Source of the DNA: Candidatus Thioglobus sp. | GTDB taxonomy: Bacteria > Pseudomonadota > Gammaproteobacteria > PS1 > Pseudothioglobaceae | Direction: 5' to 3' | Assembly (NCBI GenBank): GCA_018644675.1 | Contig: JABGQC010000004.1 | Span: 1-60,579 of the forward strand | DNA length: 60,579 nucleotides | In this document: positions 26,510 to 34,549 of the stretch, one piece after another | Layout of the letters: each line of letters starts with the position of its first letter | How positions within the stretch are numbered: the stretch's first letter is position 1 | Made by a program: the position numbers and the translations under genes | The notes under the pieces: model-generated | Seen by the model: the letters and a program-made list of their open reading frames with translations, nothing else | Database searches by the model: none | What the model was told of the DNA's origin: nothing

Positions 26510-26890
26510 TCAGCTAAAAAGAGGGGGTGCGCGAATGGCAAAAGATTTAGATAAATTATTTAATTGGGTATTGTCTTGAATCGTTAAAATGTGAGTTACA
26601 CCGCCACTTGTCAGGCTAACGAGTTGCTCGGTATTGGAGCTTATCACGTCTAACGCACCAAGCGTTAGCAGGCAAACTGGGCAACTAGATGTGTCTGAAC
26701 GCTCTTGCTTGTTATCTTGTGCAATCCAAACTTGTTGGTAACCTTGTGTGGTGCAAATAATAGAATAATGTCCGTTTTGCTTTGAATCTGAAATAAAAGC
26801 AGAAGCCGCTGGAGACAATAGCTGAAACAGCATGACTAATATAGTCATACGAATAGCATTTAAGGAAATTTTTCCCGTCATTAGGCGCAT
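26510..26890 (-). CDS. DUF2946-like membrane protein, first gene of the copper cassette
   Basis: A 126-residue protein with an N-terminal hydrophobic segment (MTILVMLFQLLSPAASAF), a SSCPVCLLT Cys pair and a C terminus ending in RAPPLFS. This layout, with a CPxC pair and a terminal RAPP, fits DUF2946, whose members lie next to copper proteins. No function is known. It leads the minus-strand cassette and is divergent from phoH; the 112-base gap between them must hold both promoters. Confidence 0.6.
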   Translation of the reverse strand: MRLMTGKISLNAIRMTILVMLFQLLSPAASAFISDSKQNGHYSIICTTQGYQQVWIAQDNKQERSDTSSCPVCLLTLGALDVISSNTEQLVSLTSGGVTHILTIQDNTQLNNLSKSFAIRAPPLFS

Positions 26891-27002
26891 GTTTATCTAT
26901 CGTTGTTATTGATTATTTTTTTATCATTGTATCACTAACCTACGCCCAATTCAAATAGTCAACTGTTTTATTGGTGCCATCAAAAATGCTAAAATATACC
27001 TT

Positions 27003-27920
27003 ATGCATATTACCCTAGAAGTTAATAACACTGAGCAACTCGCAAGCGTTTGCGGATCATTTGACCGCAACCTTGAATCCATTGCCAAAAGCCTTGATGT
27101 TGAGATTAATAACAAAGGCGAAGAGTTCGTTATACATGGCGATAACAAGCATATTGCTGCGCGAATCTTACAAGATTTAAGCACTCTATCAAAAACTCAG
27201 GCAATCGAGGTACATGATGTGGAAATGAGCTTGAGAGCTTATACACAAGATGACTTACCTGGAGAATCGGTCAATATTAAAACCAAGCGCAAGTTTATTC
27301 ATGTGCGTTCAAAAAATCAACAGCATTATGTCAAGGCCATCAAAGACCAAGATTGCACATTTGGTATTGGCCCTGCTGGCACTGGAAAAACCTATCTTGC
27401 TGTAGCACGCGCTGTTGAAGCGCTTGAGCGTTCAGATGTTAGGCGTATTGTTCTCGTTCGCCCTGCGGTTGAAGCTGGCGAGAAGCTAGGATTTTTGCCA
27501 GGTGATCTTACTGAAAAAGTTGATCCTTACCTGCGTCCTATTTATGATGCCTTGTATGAAATGATGGGTTTTGACAAGGTGACCAAATTATTAGATAAAA
27601 ACATCATTGAAGTGGCGCCACTCGCTTTTATGCGTGGACGCACACTAAATGAAGCTTTTATCATTTTAGATGAAGCTCAAAACACCACTACAGAGCAAAT
27701 GAAAATGTTTTTAACGCGCATGGGTTTTGGCTCAAAAATGGTAATTACCGGGGATGTCACCCAGATTGACTTAGCTCGACCTGACAAGTCAGGCTTACTT
27801 CATGCTATGAAAGTCCTAGAAAGTGAACCCAAAATTTCTTTTTGTCATTTCCATTCCAGAGATGTGGTTAGGCACAAATTAGTTCAACGCATTGTACAGG
27901 CTTACGAAATCTTTGAATAA
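27003..27920 (+). CDS. ybeZ: PhoH family ATPase (YbeZ)
   Basis: PhoH-like P-loop ATPase associated with ribosome and RNA quality control through YbeY. Walker A is GIGPAGTGKTYLA and Walker B AFIILDEAQNTT. TRMGFGSKMVITGDVTQIDL is the family signature. 305 residues is on the short side of the usual 340, as the N terminus is compact. The expected downstream ybeY is absent and mnmA follows with overlap. Confidence 0.93.
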   Translation: MHITLEVNNTEQLASVCGSFDRNLESIAKSLDVEINNKGEEFVIHGDNKHIAARILQDLSTLSKTQAIEVHDVEMSLRAYTQDDLPGESVNIKTKRKFIHVRSKNQQHYVKAIKDQDCTFGIGPAGTGKTYLAVARAVEALERSDVRRIVLVRPAVEAGEKLGFLPGDLTEKVDPYLRPIYDALYEMMGFDKVTKLLDKNIIEVAPLAFMRGRTLNEAFIILDEAQNTTTEQMKMFLTRMGFGSKMVITGDVTQIDLARPDKSGLLHAMKVLESEPKISFCHFHSRDVVRHKLVQRIVQAYEIFE

Positions 27921-28998
27921 GCTCGGAAAAATTATAGTTGGCTTGTCTGGTGGTGTTGATTCGTCAGTTGCTACACTTATGCTGTTAGAGCAAGGCTACG
28001 ATGTTGAAGCTCTATTCATGAAAAATTGGGATGAGGATGATAAAGATGGCCACTGCACGGCTGAACAAGACTTATCTGACGCACAAAAAGTGGCAGACAA
28101 GCTTGGTGTTAAACTTCACAGTATTAACTTTTCAGCAGATTATTGGGAGGATGTATTTGAGCATTTTCTACAAGAACATAAAAAGGGTCGAACACCCAAT
28201 CCTGATGTCTTATGCAATCAAAAAATAAAATTTAAGGTTTTTCTTGAACATGCCCTATCTCTTGGTGCTGACAAAATTGCCACCGGCCACTACGCCAGAA
28301 TTACCCATGACAATAACAGCTACCAACTTAGAACAGGATTGGATAATAACAAAGATCAAAGCTATTTCCTGCATTTGTTAAATCAACAACAGCTCAGTAA
28401 AAGCTTATTTCCACTAGGAGAGATTAGTAAAACAGAAGTTCGTGCACTAGCCAAAAAACACGATTTAATCACCGCTGATAAAAAAGATTCAACGGGTATT
28501 TGCTTTATTGGAGAGCGTAATTTCTCACAGTTTTTACAGACCTACCTCCCAAAACAGCAAGGCGACATTGTTAATGAACACGGAAAATTTATCAAGTACC
28601 ATCAGGGTTTGGCTTTTTATACCATTGGGCAGAGAAAGGGTTTAGAAATTGGTGGTGGCTTTAGCGATTCACCAGAGCCTTGGTTTGTGGCTGACAAACG
28701 CATTGATAGCAACGAACTATTGGTTGTTCAAGGTGATCATCCCTTGCTGTATCACAACACACTGAGCACATCTAACCTCCACTGGATTGACACTCAACCC
28801 AATTTTCCATTAGCGTGTCAGGCTAAAATTCGCTATCGTCAAGCCTCTCAAGATTGTAAAATAATTCAAGATAACGACCAAGTTAAAGTCATTTTTACTC
28901 AACCACAAAGAGCCATCACACCTGGGCAGTCAGTTGTTTTTTATCATGAAGATATCTGTCTCGGTGGTGCAATCATTGAACAAAGGACTAATGAATAA
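27913..28998 (+). CDS. mnmA: tRNA-specific 2-thiouridylase MnmA
   Basis: Adds sulfur to U34 of tRNAs for Lys, Glu and Gln. The PP-loop is IVGLSGGVDSSVA. The catalytic Cys pair is in NPDVLCNQKIKF and STGICFIGERNF. I choose the TTG at 27913 (MNKLGKIIVGLSGG, 361 residues), overlapping the phoH end by eight bases; a second in-frame TTG at 27892 is possible. The next gene hflD is a classical partner. Confidence 0.95.
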   Translation: MNKLGKIIVGLSGGVDSSVATLMLLEQGYDVEALFMKNWDEDDKDGHCTAEQDLSDAQKVADKLGVKLHSINFSADYWEDVFEHFLQEHKKGRTPNPDVLCNQKIKFKVFLEHALSLGADKIATGHYARITHDNNSYQLRTGLDNNKDQSYFLHLLNQQQLSKSLFPLGEISKTEVRALAKKHDLITADKKDSTGICFIGERNFSQFLQTYLPKQQGDIVNEHGKFIKYHQGLAFYTIGQRKGLEIGGGFSDSPEPWFVADKRIDSNELLVVQGDHPLLYHNTLSTSNLHWIDTQPNFPLACQAKIRYRQASQDCKIIQDNDQVKVIFTQPQRAITPGQSVVFYHEDICLGGAIIEQRTNE

Positions 28999-29629
28999 AA
29001 TACAACATCAAACCCTAGCCTTAGCCGGAATTTTACAAAGTGCCGTGCTGGTAGATCAGCTTGCTTCAAGCGGCATCTGCCACAATGAATGCTCTGGCGC
29101 CAGCCTAAGCAGTATTGTTAATACCAGCTCAGATGTAACAGATATTTTTAGCTCTAAAGAGCAGTTAGCTGTTGGTATTTCTACTTTAAAAGCAGTTCTG
29201 GGTAAGAAAACGAAATCCATGCAAACCATCACTTTCTATGCTCTTTCCTTGATCAATCTTGAAAAAAAATTGATGAAAAATCCTGCCTTATTAGACACAA
29301 TTACAACTGAAATTAGTGCGTTTAATCAGCAAGCATTCTTTGAAATCACTCATGTCAACTCTATTGCACGCCTTGGGGGATTGTACAAATCAACCTTGGG
29401 CGGACTAAATCCAAGAATTATGGTCAAGGGTGAACAGGCATATTTATCCAATCAACGAACTGCAGACCATATTAGAGCTCTGCTATTATCTGGCATAAGG
29501 GCCGCTTCTTTATGGAAATCCCAAGGTGGAAAAACCTGGCACTTGCTTATCAACAAACACAAAATCCTTAAAACAATAGACAGCCTGGAAACGCTCGAAG
29601 ACTCGTCAAAAAATATTACTCAATCTTAG
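28991..29629 (+). CDS. hflD: HflD family lysogenization regulator homologue
   Basis: A peripheral membrane protein conserved next to mnmA. It begins MNKIQHQTLALAGILQSAVLVDQLA, the signature of HflD. Family members interact with phage CII and the FtsH system, but the cellular function remains unclear. I start at the ATG preceded by AAAGGA; it overlaps the mnmA stop by eight bases. Product 212 residues, standard. An upstream start at 28934 would run within mnmA. Confidence 0.92.
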   Translation: MNKIQHQTLALAGILQSAVLVDQLASSGICHNECSGASLSSIVNTSSDVTDIFSSKEQLAVGISTLKAVLGKKTKSMQTITFYALSLINLEKKLMKNPALLDTITTEISAFNQQAFFEITHVNSIARLGGLYKSTLGGLNPRIMVKGEQAYLSNQRTADHIRALLLSGIRAASLWKSQGGKTWHLLINKHKILKTIDSLETLEDSSKNITQS

Positions 29630-29652
29630 TAATTTAAATTTTCAATTTTTAC

Positions 29653-29681
29653 TAGACTTTTGCTCGCTAAGACTTTATAAT
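29653..29681 (+). promoter_or_regulatory. Promoter of rpsT
   Basis: TAGACT (29653-29658), 17-base spacer, TATAAT (29676-29681). The start is predicted about 28 bases before rpsT. Confidence 0.6.
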
Positions 29682-29715
29682 TACGCCTTTAAATATTTAA
29701 CCCTTATATATCAAG

Positions 29716-29976
29716 ATGGCTAATTCAGCAGGTTCAAAAAAACGCGCAAGACAAGCAACAAAACGCAACAAGCACAATTCTCAAATTCGCGCTAAAGTTC
29801 GTACTTTTATCAAAAAAGTATCTTACGCATTAGAAGCTGGAAACAAAGAAGAGGCACAAGGTGGTTTTGTTGCTATGCAGAAAATGATTGACCAATCAGT
29901 TAGTAAAGGTCTTATGCATAAAAATCAAGCAGCAAGAAAGAAAGCTCGATTCAACGCACAAATTAAAGCATTGTAA
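29716..29976 (+). CDS. rpsT: 30S ribosomal protein S20
   Basis: Primary 16S rRNA-binding protein. The very basic N terminus MANSAGSKKRARQATKRNKHNSQIRAK is typical, and 86 residues is standard. It is transcribed alone from its own promoter and ends at the terminator at 30002. Confidence 0.98.
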   Translation: MANSAGSKKRARQATKRNKHNSQIRAKVRTFIKKVSYALEAGNKEEAQGGFVAMQKMIDQSVSKGLMHKNQAARKKARFNAQIKAL

Positions 29977-29991
29977 AAACTGAGTTAACAT

Positions 29992-30000
29992 TGCTATAAT
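29992..30000 (+). promoter_or_regulatory. Extended -10 promoter of the smr-xseA unit
   Basis: TGCTATAAT. The predicted start, about 30007, falls inside the 5' arm of the rpsT terminator, so transcripts from here could not form the complete hairpin. Confidence 0.5.
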
Positions 30001-30001
30001 T

Positions 30002-30026
30002 AAGCCCTCATTTGAGGGCTTTTTTA
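30002..30026 (+). terminator. Intrinsic terminator of rpsT
   Basis: AAGCCCTC/GAGGGCTT stem with an ATTT loop and a T6 tail, 26 bases after the rpsT stop. Confidence 0.9.
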
Positions 30027-30040
30027 ATGCACAAACAAAC

Positions 30041-30523
30041 ATGATTAACGACGACGATAAGCAGCTTTTTAGGGCTAGTGTTGATGCTAACGCACCCATT
30101 GACAAAGATGGTGTAAGCTCAGCAAACCAGCAAACCAATCATGCCGCTTTTACTGCTTATAGCTACATTACTGAAGCACGTCTTAGCGGTTCAGAATCAG
30201 TAGCTTATGCAAAAAATGGCTTATCACCAAAACTAATCAAAAAAATGAAACGGGGTGATATCGACTTTGCACCCTCTTTGGACCTTCATGGACAGACTGT
30301 TATCGAGGCATGTGAATCCATGAGTCAATTTATGTATCATCATCAGCATGAACCCTTTATTCACATTATTCATGGCAAGGGCTACCACTCTGAAAATGGT
30401 ATGAGTATTTTAAAGACTCAAGTAGTTAGCTTTCTACACCAACACCCTCAAGTAATAGCTTTTAATTCTTGCCCTGCTAAAGATGGCGGTAGTGGTGCGG
30501 TATTCGCCCTGCTTAAACAATAG
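30041..30523 (+). CDS. Smr-domain protein (SmrA/SmrB-like nuclease)
   Basis: A 160-residue cytoplasmic protein with a C-terminal Smr domain (about 75-160): SLDLHGQTVIEACESM, IHIIHGKGYHSENG and CPAKDGGSGAVFALLK. These hold the LDLHG and HGKG motifs of DNA/RNA endonucleases; SmrB cleaves mRNA at collided ribosomes in related bacteria. The N-terminal region is the usual variable helical extension. It is the first gene of an operon running through xseA. Confidence 0.87.
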   Translation: MINDDDKQLFRASVDANAPIDKDGVSSANQQTNHAAFTAYSYITEARLSGSESVAYAKNGLSPKLIKKMKRGDIDFAPSLDLHGQTVIEACESMSQFMYHHQHEPFIHIIHGKGYHSENGMSILKTQVVSFLHQHPQVIAFNSCPAKDGGSGAVFALLKQ

Positions 30524-30526
30524 GCC

Positions 30527-31930
30527 ATGTTTAATTTAGATGAAATCTACACAGTCTCTGACTTTTTGTCATTGTGTAACAAAACGGTTGAAAACAACAT
30601 TCCTACTAGCTGGCTGCAAGGGGAGATTTCTAACTTAGCGCGTCCGGCGTCTGGTCATTGGTACTTTTCTTTAAAAGATAGTCGAGGACAGGTTCGCTGC
30701 GCTTTGTTTCGCCTTAATCAGCGCAATATTAAATTCAACCCTGAAAATGGCCTAGAGGTGTTGGTGCGCGCTGCACCGACTTTGTATGAAGCTCGTGGTG
30801 ACTTTCAGCTTATTATTCAACATGTTGAACCCGTGGGTGTTGGCAATCTTAATCTAGCCTTTGAGCAGTTAAAAAATAAACTTTCAGAAGAAGGTTTATT
30901 TGATTCAACCCACAAGAAGCCTCTGCCCGCTATTGTTAAGACTATTGGCGTTATTTCATCGTCCACCGGGGCAGTTATTCAAGATATTATTAGGGTGCTG
31001 AACAAGCGCTACCCTTTTGCTCATATTTTATTATTTGATAGCGTTGTCCAGGGTCAAGGTGCATTTGAAAAAATTGGCCAAGCCATTATTGCAGCAGATA
31101 ATTCTCAACGCTGCGATGTATTAATTGTTGCTCGTGGTGGTGGCTCTTTAGAAGACTTATGGGCTTTTAACGAAGAATCATTAGCACGTATTATTTATCA
31201 TACCAAAACACCTATTGTTAGCGCCATTGGCCATGAAACCGATACCACAATTGCTGATTTTGTCTCAGATGCAAGTGCTCCAACGCCAAGTGCTGCTGCA
31301 ATGCTAGTAACACCAGATAGGCTAGAGCTACGCTCTAGTCTTACAAAGCTATCGCTACTATTGCATCAACAAGCTGTTCAAAATCAACAGCGCAAACAAA
31401 CTGCCCTTGATCAATTAAAACTTAGAATAAATACACCTGACAGGCAGTTAAATCATCTATCACAACAACTTGATTATTTATCTCACCGTCTTAACAATAC
31501 CGTAACAAGCCTAATTGAAACTCAAGCATTTAAATTGAGCACCCTGTTTTCCAATCTAAAACAACACTCACCAAAAGAACAGATCAAACACTCTATTGCC
31601 ATTAGCCAGCTATCAGCCAATCGATTAGATAGGCAAATTTTTCAAACCATTAGCAATTACAAGCAAACACTTGTCCAATTAAATGTTCGACTTAGAAATG
31701 CAAGCTTACAATTAATTGAACAACAAAAACACCAGCTGGCTAGCCATGCCCATGCACTAGGGCATTTATCTCCACTCAGCACTCTGTCTAGAGGTTATAG
31801 TATTACAACAACAGAGATTGAAAATCAAGTACTCACATCAGTCACCAATACTCAATCTGATCAAATTATCAAAACACGCCTAAGCGATGGCGTGATTATT
31901 TCTAAGGTGGAAAAAATTGAAAAAAATTGA
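30527..31930 (+). CDS. xseA: Exodeoxyribonuclease VII large subunit
   Basis: Processive single-strand DNase, paired with XseB. The N-terminal OB-fold carries TSWLQGEISNLARPASGHWYFSLKD. The catalytic domain includes IGVISSSTGAVIQDI, LIVARGGGSLEDLWAFN and SAIGHETDTTIADFV. A long C-terminal coiled coil and LSRGYSITT follow. 467 residues. xseB is not adjacent. It overlaps the next gene (TTG start) by 14 bases. Confidence 0.97.
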   Translation: MFNLDEIYTVSDFLSLCNKTVENNIPTSWLQGEISNLARPASGHWYFSLKDSRGQVRCALFRLNQRNIKFNPENGLEVLVRAAPTLYEARGDFQLIIQHVEPVGVGNLNLAFEQLKNKLSEEGLFDSTHKKPLPAIVKTIGVISSSTGAVIQDIIRVLNKRYPFAHILLFDSVVQGQGAFEKIGQAIIAADNSQRCDVLIVARGGGSLEDLWAFNEESLARIIYHTKTPIVSAIGHETDTTIADFVSDASAPTPSAAAMLVTPDRLELRSSLTKLSLLLHQQAVQNQQRKQTALDQLKLRINTPDRQLNHLSQQLDYLSHRLNNTVTSLIETQAFKLSTLFSNLKQHSPKEQIKHSIAISQLSANRLDRQIFQTISNYKQTLVQLNVRLRNASLQLIEQQKHQLASHAHALGHLSPLSTLSRGYSITTTEIENQVLTSVTNTQSDQIIKTRLSDGVIISKVEKIEKN

Positions 31931-32741
31931 ACTCTTTCTACTATTGTTTTTGCCTTTGAGTGTTTTAGCCAACCTCAATATTAAAAACACCCCCATTCCA
32001 GGTGGAATTGCTGTGGTTGATTTCTACACTAACCACGCCAATCCTAAAGCTTTTTATAGTCAGGTTCCAGTCTATACACAGCATATTAATGACACACACT
32101 GGCAAGCGTTAATTGGCATCCCTCTATTGGCCAAAATAGGTGAAAAGCAGCTAACCATCAAGGATTTTTCCACACGCAAAATTACCTTTGAGGTGACAGA
32201 TCACTCTTATCAAGAGCAGCACATCACTCTGAGTGGTAAAAACAAAAAATACATCAATCCAAATTTGGCACACATGGATAGAATCAAGCGAGAGCGACCA
32301 ATTCTCTCCAAGGCACGCAAAACCTTCTCTGAAACTTTTATTAAAGATACTACTTTTATGCGCCCGACATCGGGAATTACCACCAGTCCTTTCGGGTTTA
32401 AACGATTTTATAATGGCCAGGCACGCCGTCCACACACAGGCTTAGATTATGCTGGAAAAACTGGCACTAAAGTCAAAGCTTCTGCTGGCGGAAAAGTTAT
32501 TGTTAGTGATGAATTCTTCTTCAATGGTAATGCTGTTTTTGTTGATCATGGACAAGGATTGATTAGTGTCTACATCCACCTAAATAAGCGCCTAGTAATG
32601 CCTGGACAAGTCATTAAACAAGGTGATGCAATCGGCACGATTGGGCAAACAGGGAGATCCACAGGGCCACATCTACATTTTGGCATCTACCTTAACCAAA
32701 CCGTTATCAACCCTAACCTACTCATTAATCATGAAATCTAA
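31917..32741 (+). CDS. M23 family peptidoglycan metallopeptidase
   Basis: A periplasmic endopeptidase. A signal peptide (IELFLLLFLPLSVLA) leads to an N-terminal beta domain and then a C-terminal M23 domain from about 150. Unlike the LytM protein at 21.8 kb, it keeps all zinc ligands: RRPHTGLDYAGK (HxxxD) and GPHLHFGIYL (HxH). It should cut peptide cross-links. The start is a TTG at 31917 inside xseA. It is followed by an RDD protein with an 11-base overlap. Confidence 0.88.
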   Translation: MKKIELFLLLFLPLSVLANLNIKNTPIPGGIAVVDFYTNHANPKAFYSQVPVYTQHINDTHWQALIGIPLLAKIGEKQLTIKDFSTRKITFEVTDHSYQEQHITLSGKNKKYINPNLAHMDRIKRERPILSKARKTFSETFIKDTTFMRPTSGITTSPFGFKRFYNGQARRPHTGLDYAGKTGTKVKASAGGKVIVSDEFFFNGNAVFVDHGQGLISVYIHLNKRLVMPGQVIKQGDAIGTIGQTGRSTGPHLHFGIYLNQTVINPNLLINHEI

Positions 32742-33126
32742 CGTCTCATTACTACGCCGCACTGGCGCCATGCTCTACGATGCTTTTTTAGCCTTCTCTT
32801 TAGTTTTTTCTATTGGTATGATTAGTAGAGTCTTAATAGGAGATATGGGTAATGCCTTTTTCTATTTAATCACCCTGCCAGGTGTTTATTTATACTTTAG
32901 CGTTTCGTGGGTTAAAGGACGTCAAACTATTGGCATGAAAGCCTGGAAATTTCAAGTAATTCAGCACAACCAAACCAACATAACCCATCAACAAGCATTT
33001 GTTCGTTTTATAGCCGGGCTTGCTTCTTTTTTAACCCTAGGCGCAGGTTTTATCTATCAGCTATTTAACAAAAATAACTTAGCTTGGCACGACAAAATAT
33101 CCAACACTTTATTAGTGAAAAATTGA
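32731..33126 (+). CDS. RDD family membrane protein
   Basis: A 131-residue protein with three hydrophobic segments. It begins with LLRRTGAMLYDAFLAF, the Arg-x6-Asp hallmark of the RDD domain (A2D variant), and contains RQTIGMKAWKFQV and a final NNLAWHDKISNTLLV. The function is unknown; some members are Na+/H+ exchangers. I start at the ATG within the 3' end of the M23 gene; a longer frame reaching 32623 is a shadow of it. Confidence 0.85.
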   Translation: MKSNVSLLRRTGAMLYDAFLAFSLVFSIGMISRVLIGDMGNAFFYLITLPGVYLYFSVSWVKGRQTIGMKAWKFQVIQHNQTNITHQQAFVRFIAGLASFLTLGAGFIYQLFNKNNLAWHDKISNTLLVKN

Positions 33127-33154
33127 CTTACATCAATAAAATAAAAAGGATCTG

Positions 33155-33163
33155 TGATATAAT
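33155..33163 (+). promoter_or_regulatory. Extended -10 promoter of the small membrane protein gene
   Basis: TGATATAAT, predicted start about 27 bases before the ATG. GGGTGAG is the ribosome-binding site. Confidence 0.55.
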
Positions 33164-33196
33164 ATTTTTAATTATTTTATTCATCAGGGTGAGAAC

Positions 33197-33436
33197 ATGG
33201 GCTCAACAGTAGACAACAGTGGCGTAAAAGGTAATATTTTAATGATTAGCACTTTAGCAGTAACTTTAGTTGCACCTTTAGCTTTAATCATTCTTTCGTA
33301 TATTGAAGTGATTTCTGGCACTGCAGAATACATTGCCGCTATTGGTGTTATTGCTTCTACTATTTACATTATTGGCGGCTCAATTTGGATGTTTTCACAA
33401 GACGCTAAAGATGGTCACAATCTTGCTGATGGCTAA
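33197..33436 (+). CDS. Small two-helix membrane protein of unknown function
   Basis: I do not recognise this 79-residue protein. A polar N terminus (MGSTVDNSGVKG) is followed by two hydrophobic helices (about 14-36 and 44-66) and an acidic tail. It has its own extended -10 promoter, a good ribosome-binding site and an apparent terminator just downstream (33471-33502), so it is a real, separately expressed gene. The compact monocistronic design suggests strong expression. Confidence 0.7.
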   Translation: MGSTVDNSGVKGNILMISTLAVTLVAPLALIILSYIEVISGTAEYIAAIGVIASTIYIIGGSIWMFSQDAKDGHNLADG

Positions 33437-33453
33437 TAGCTTCAGTAGTCAAT

Positions 33454-33789
33454 TTGAATATTAATTCTCTAAAAAAGCCAAATAATTTATTTGGCTTTTT
33501 TTATCGCCATTGGATTAGTGTTATCCTGCTAATCGTTTTAGTAGCGCTCATTCGTCAAAATTTTATTGTTAATACATTTCCTGCTGATGTACATGAAAAA
33601 CAACTAATACTTGAAAATAATCTAGCCACTAACCAGCAACTACAACAAGAAAATTTAAAACTCCAAGTGGAGCTTAACGCCAAATCTGATCAAAAGCTAG
33701 AAATTCTAGAATCTATGGCGAGACAAAAATTCGGCCTGATTAAACCAGGGGAAAAGTACTACCAAATCAGCACTTCTGATCAAGATTAA
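33454..33789 (+). CDS. ftsB: Cell division protein FtsB
   Basis: A bitopic protein of the FtsQLB complex in the divisome. A membrane helix at about 20-37 (HWISVILLIVLVALI) leads to a periplasmic coiled coil (LENNLATNQQLQQENLKLQVEL) and the MARQKFGLIKPGEKYYQI motif typical of FtsB. The start is uncertain: the TTG at 33454 gives 111 residues, yet a terminator hairpin lies over codons 7-17. No better start is visible before the helix. It precedes ispD, as in E. coli. Confidence 0.82.
   Translation: MNINSLKKPNNLFGFFYRHWISVILLIVLVALIRQNFIVNTFPADVHEKQLILENNLATNQQLQQENLKLQVELNAKSDQKLEILESMARQKFGLIKPGEKYYQISTSDQD
33471..33502 (+). terminator. Terminator-like hairpin inside the ftsB reading frame
   Basis: AAAAAAGCCAAATAA/TTATTTGGCTTTTTT, a perfect 15-bp inverted repeat with a T7 run. 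It presumably terminates the small membrane protein transcript but overlaps the first codons of ftsB. Confidence 0.75.
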
Positions 33790-33806
33790 AACCAACATTG
33801 CTTGGG

Positions 33807-33812
33807 TATAAT
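33807..33812 (+). promoter_or_regulatory. Putative -10 element of ispD
   Basis: TATAAT preceded by TTGGG, 30 bases before the ispD ATG. It may provide expression independent of ftsB. Confidence 0.5.
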
Positions 33813-33841
33813 AAAAACAATCTACTTTAATTTTTACCCCT

Positions 33842-34549
33842 ATGTCAACTGATCATTGCTATCTTGTTATACCTGCCAGTGGCATTGGAACACGGATGCA
33901 AGCCAGTGTGGCCAAGCAATATTTACAGTTAGATAATGGTCTTAGTGTCCTTGACCAGACCTTGTCAACCTTACTCAATATTAAAAAAATAAAAGGCTGT
34001 GTCGTAGCTATTTCCAAACAAGACACCCTATTTAAATCCTCTAAATTTTATCATCACCCTAAACTCCTGGCGATAGCTGAAGGTGGTGAAAAGCGCCACC
34101 AGTCAGTCATCAATGCATTAAATGCATTAAAACCTTATATCAAAGATAGTGACTGGGTATTAGTGCATGATGCTGCTAGACCTTGCATTGAAACAAGCAG
34201 TGTTGAGAGTCTTATTCAGCATCTTGAAAGTCAAACAACAGGCGGACTATTGGCAACCAAAGTGGTGGACACTATTAAAAAATCCAATCATCAAATGGTT
34301 CAACATACCGTTGATAGAAGCAACCTCTGGCAAGCACAAACGCCACAGATGTATCGGTTTGGAGTGTTATTACAGGCGTTAAATAATGCTAATCATGATG
34401 GTGCTGATATCACAGACGAGGCAAGTGCTATTGAGCACGCAGGCCTTGACTCCCTACTTGTCGAATCTTCCAAAACTAATCTTAAAATCACCAATCCTGA
34501 AGATTTAGCCTTGGCTAACTTTTATTTAAACAAACCCTCATTCTCATGA
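33842..34549 (+). CDS. ispD: 2-C-methyl-D-erythritol 4-phosphate cytidylyltransferase
   Basis: Third step of the MEP isoprenoid pathway. PASGIGTRMQASVAKQYLQL carries the CTP-binding Gly/Arg/Lys motif. WVLVHDAARPCI and ITDEASAIEHAG are family signatures. 235 residues is normal. The stop overlaps the ispF start (ATGA). Confidence 0.96.
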   Translation: MSTDHCYLVIPASGIGTRMQASVAKQYLQLDNGLSVLDQTLSTLLNIKKIKGCVVAISKQDTLFKSSKFYHHPKLLAIAEGGEKRHQSVINALNALKPYIKDSDWVLVHDAARPCIETSSVESLIQHLESQTTGGLLATKVVDTIKKSNHQMVQHTVDRSNLWQAQTPQMYRFGVLLQALNNANHDGADITDEASAIEHAGLDSLLVESSKTNLKITNPEDLALANFYLNKPSFS

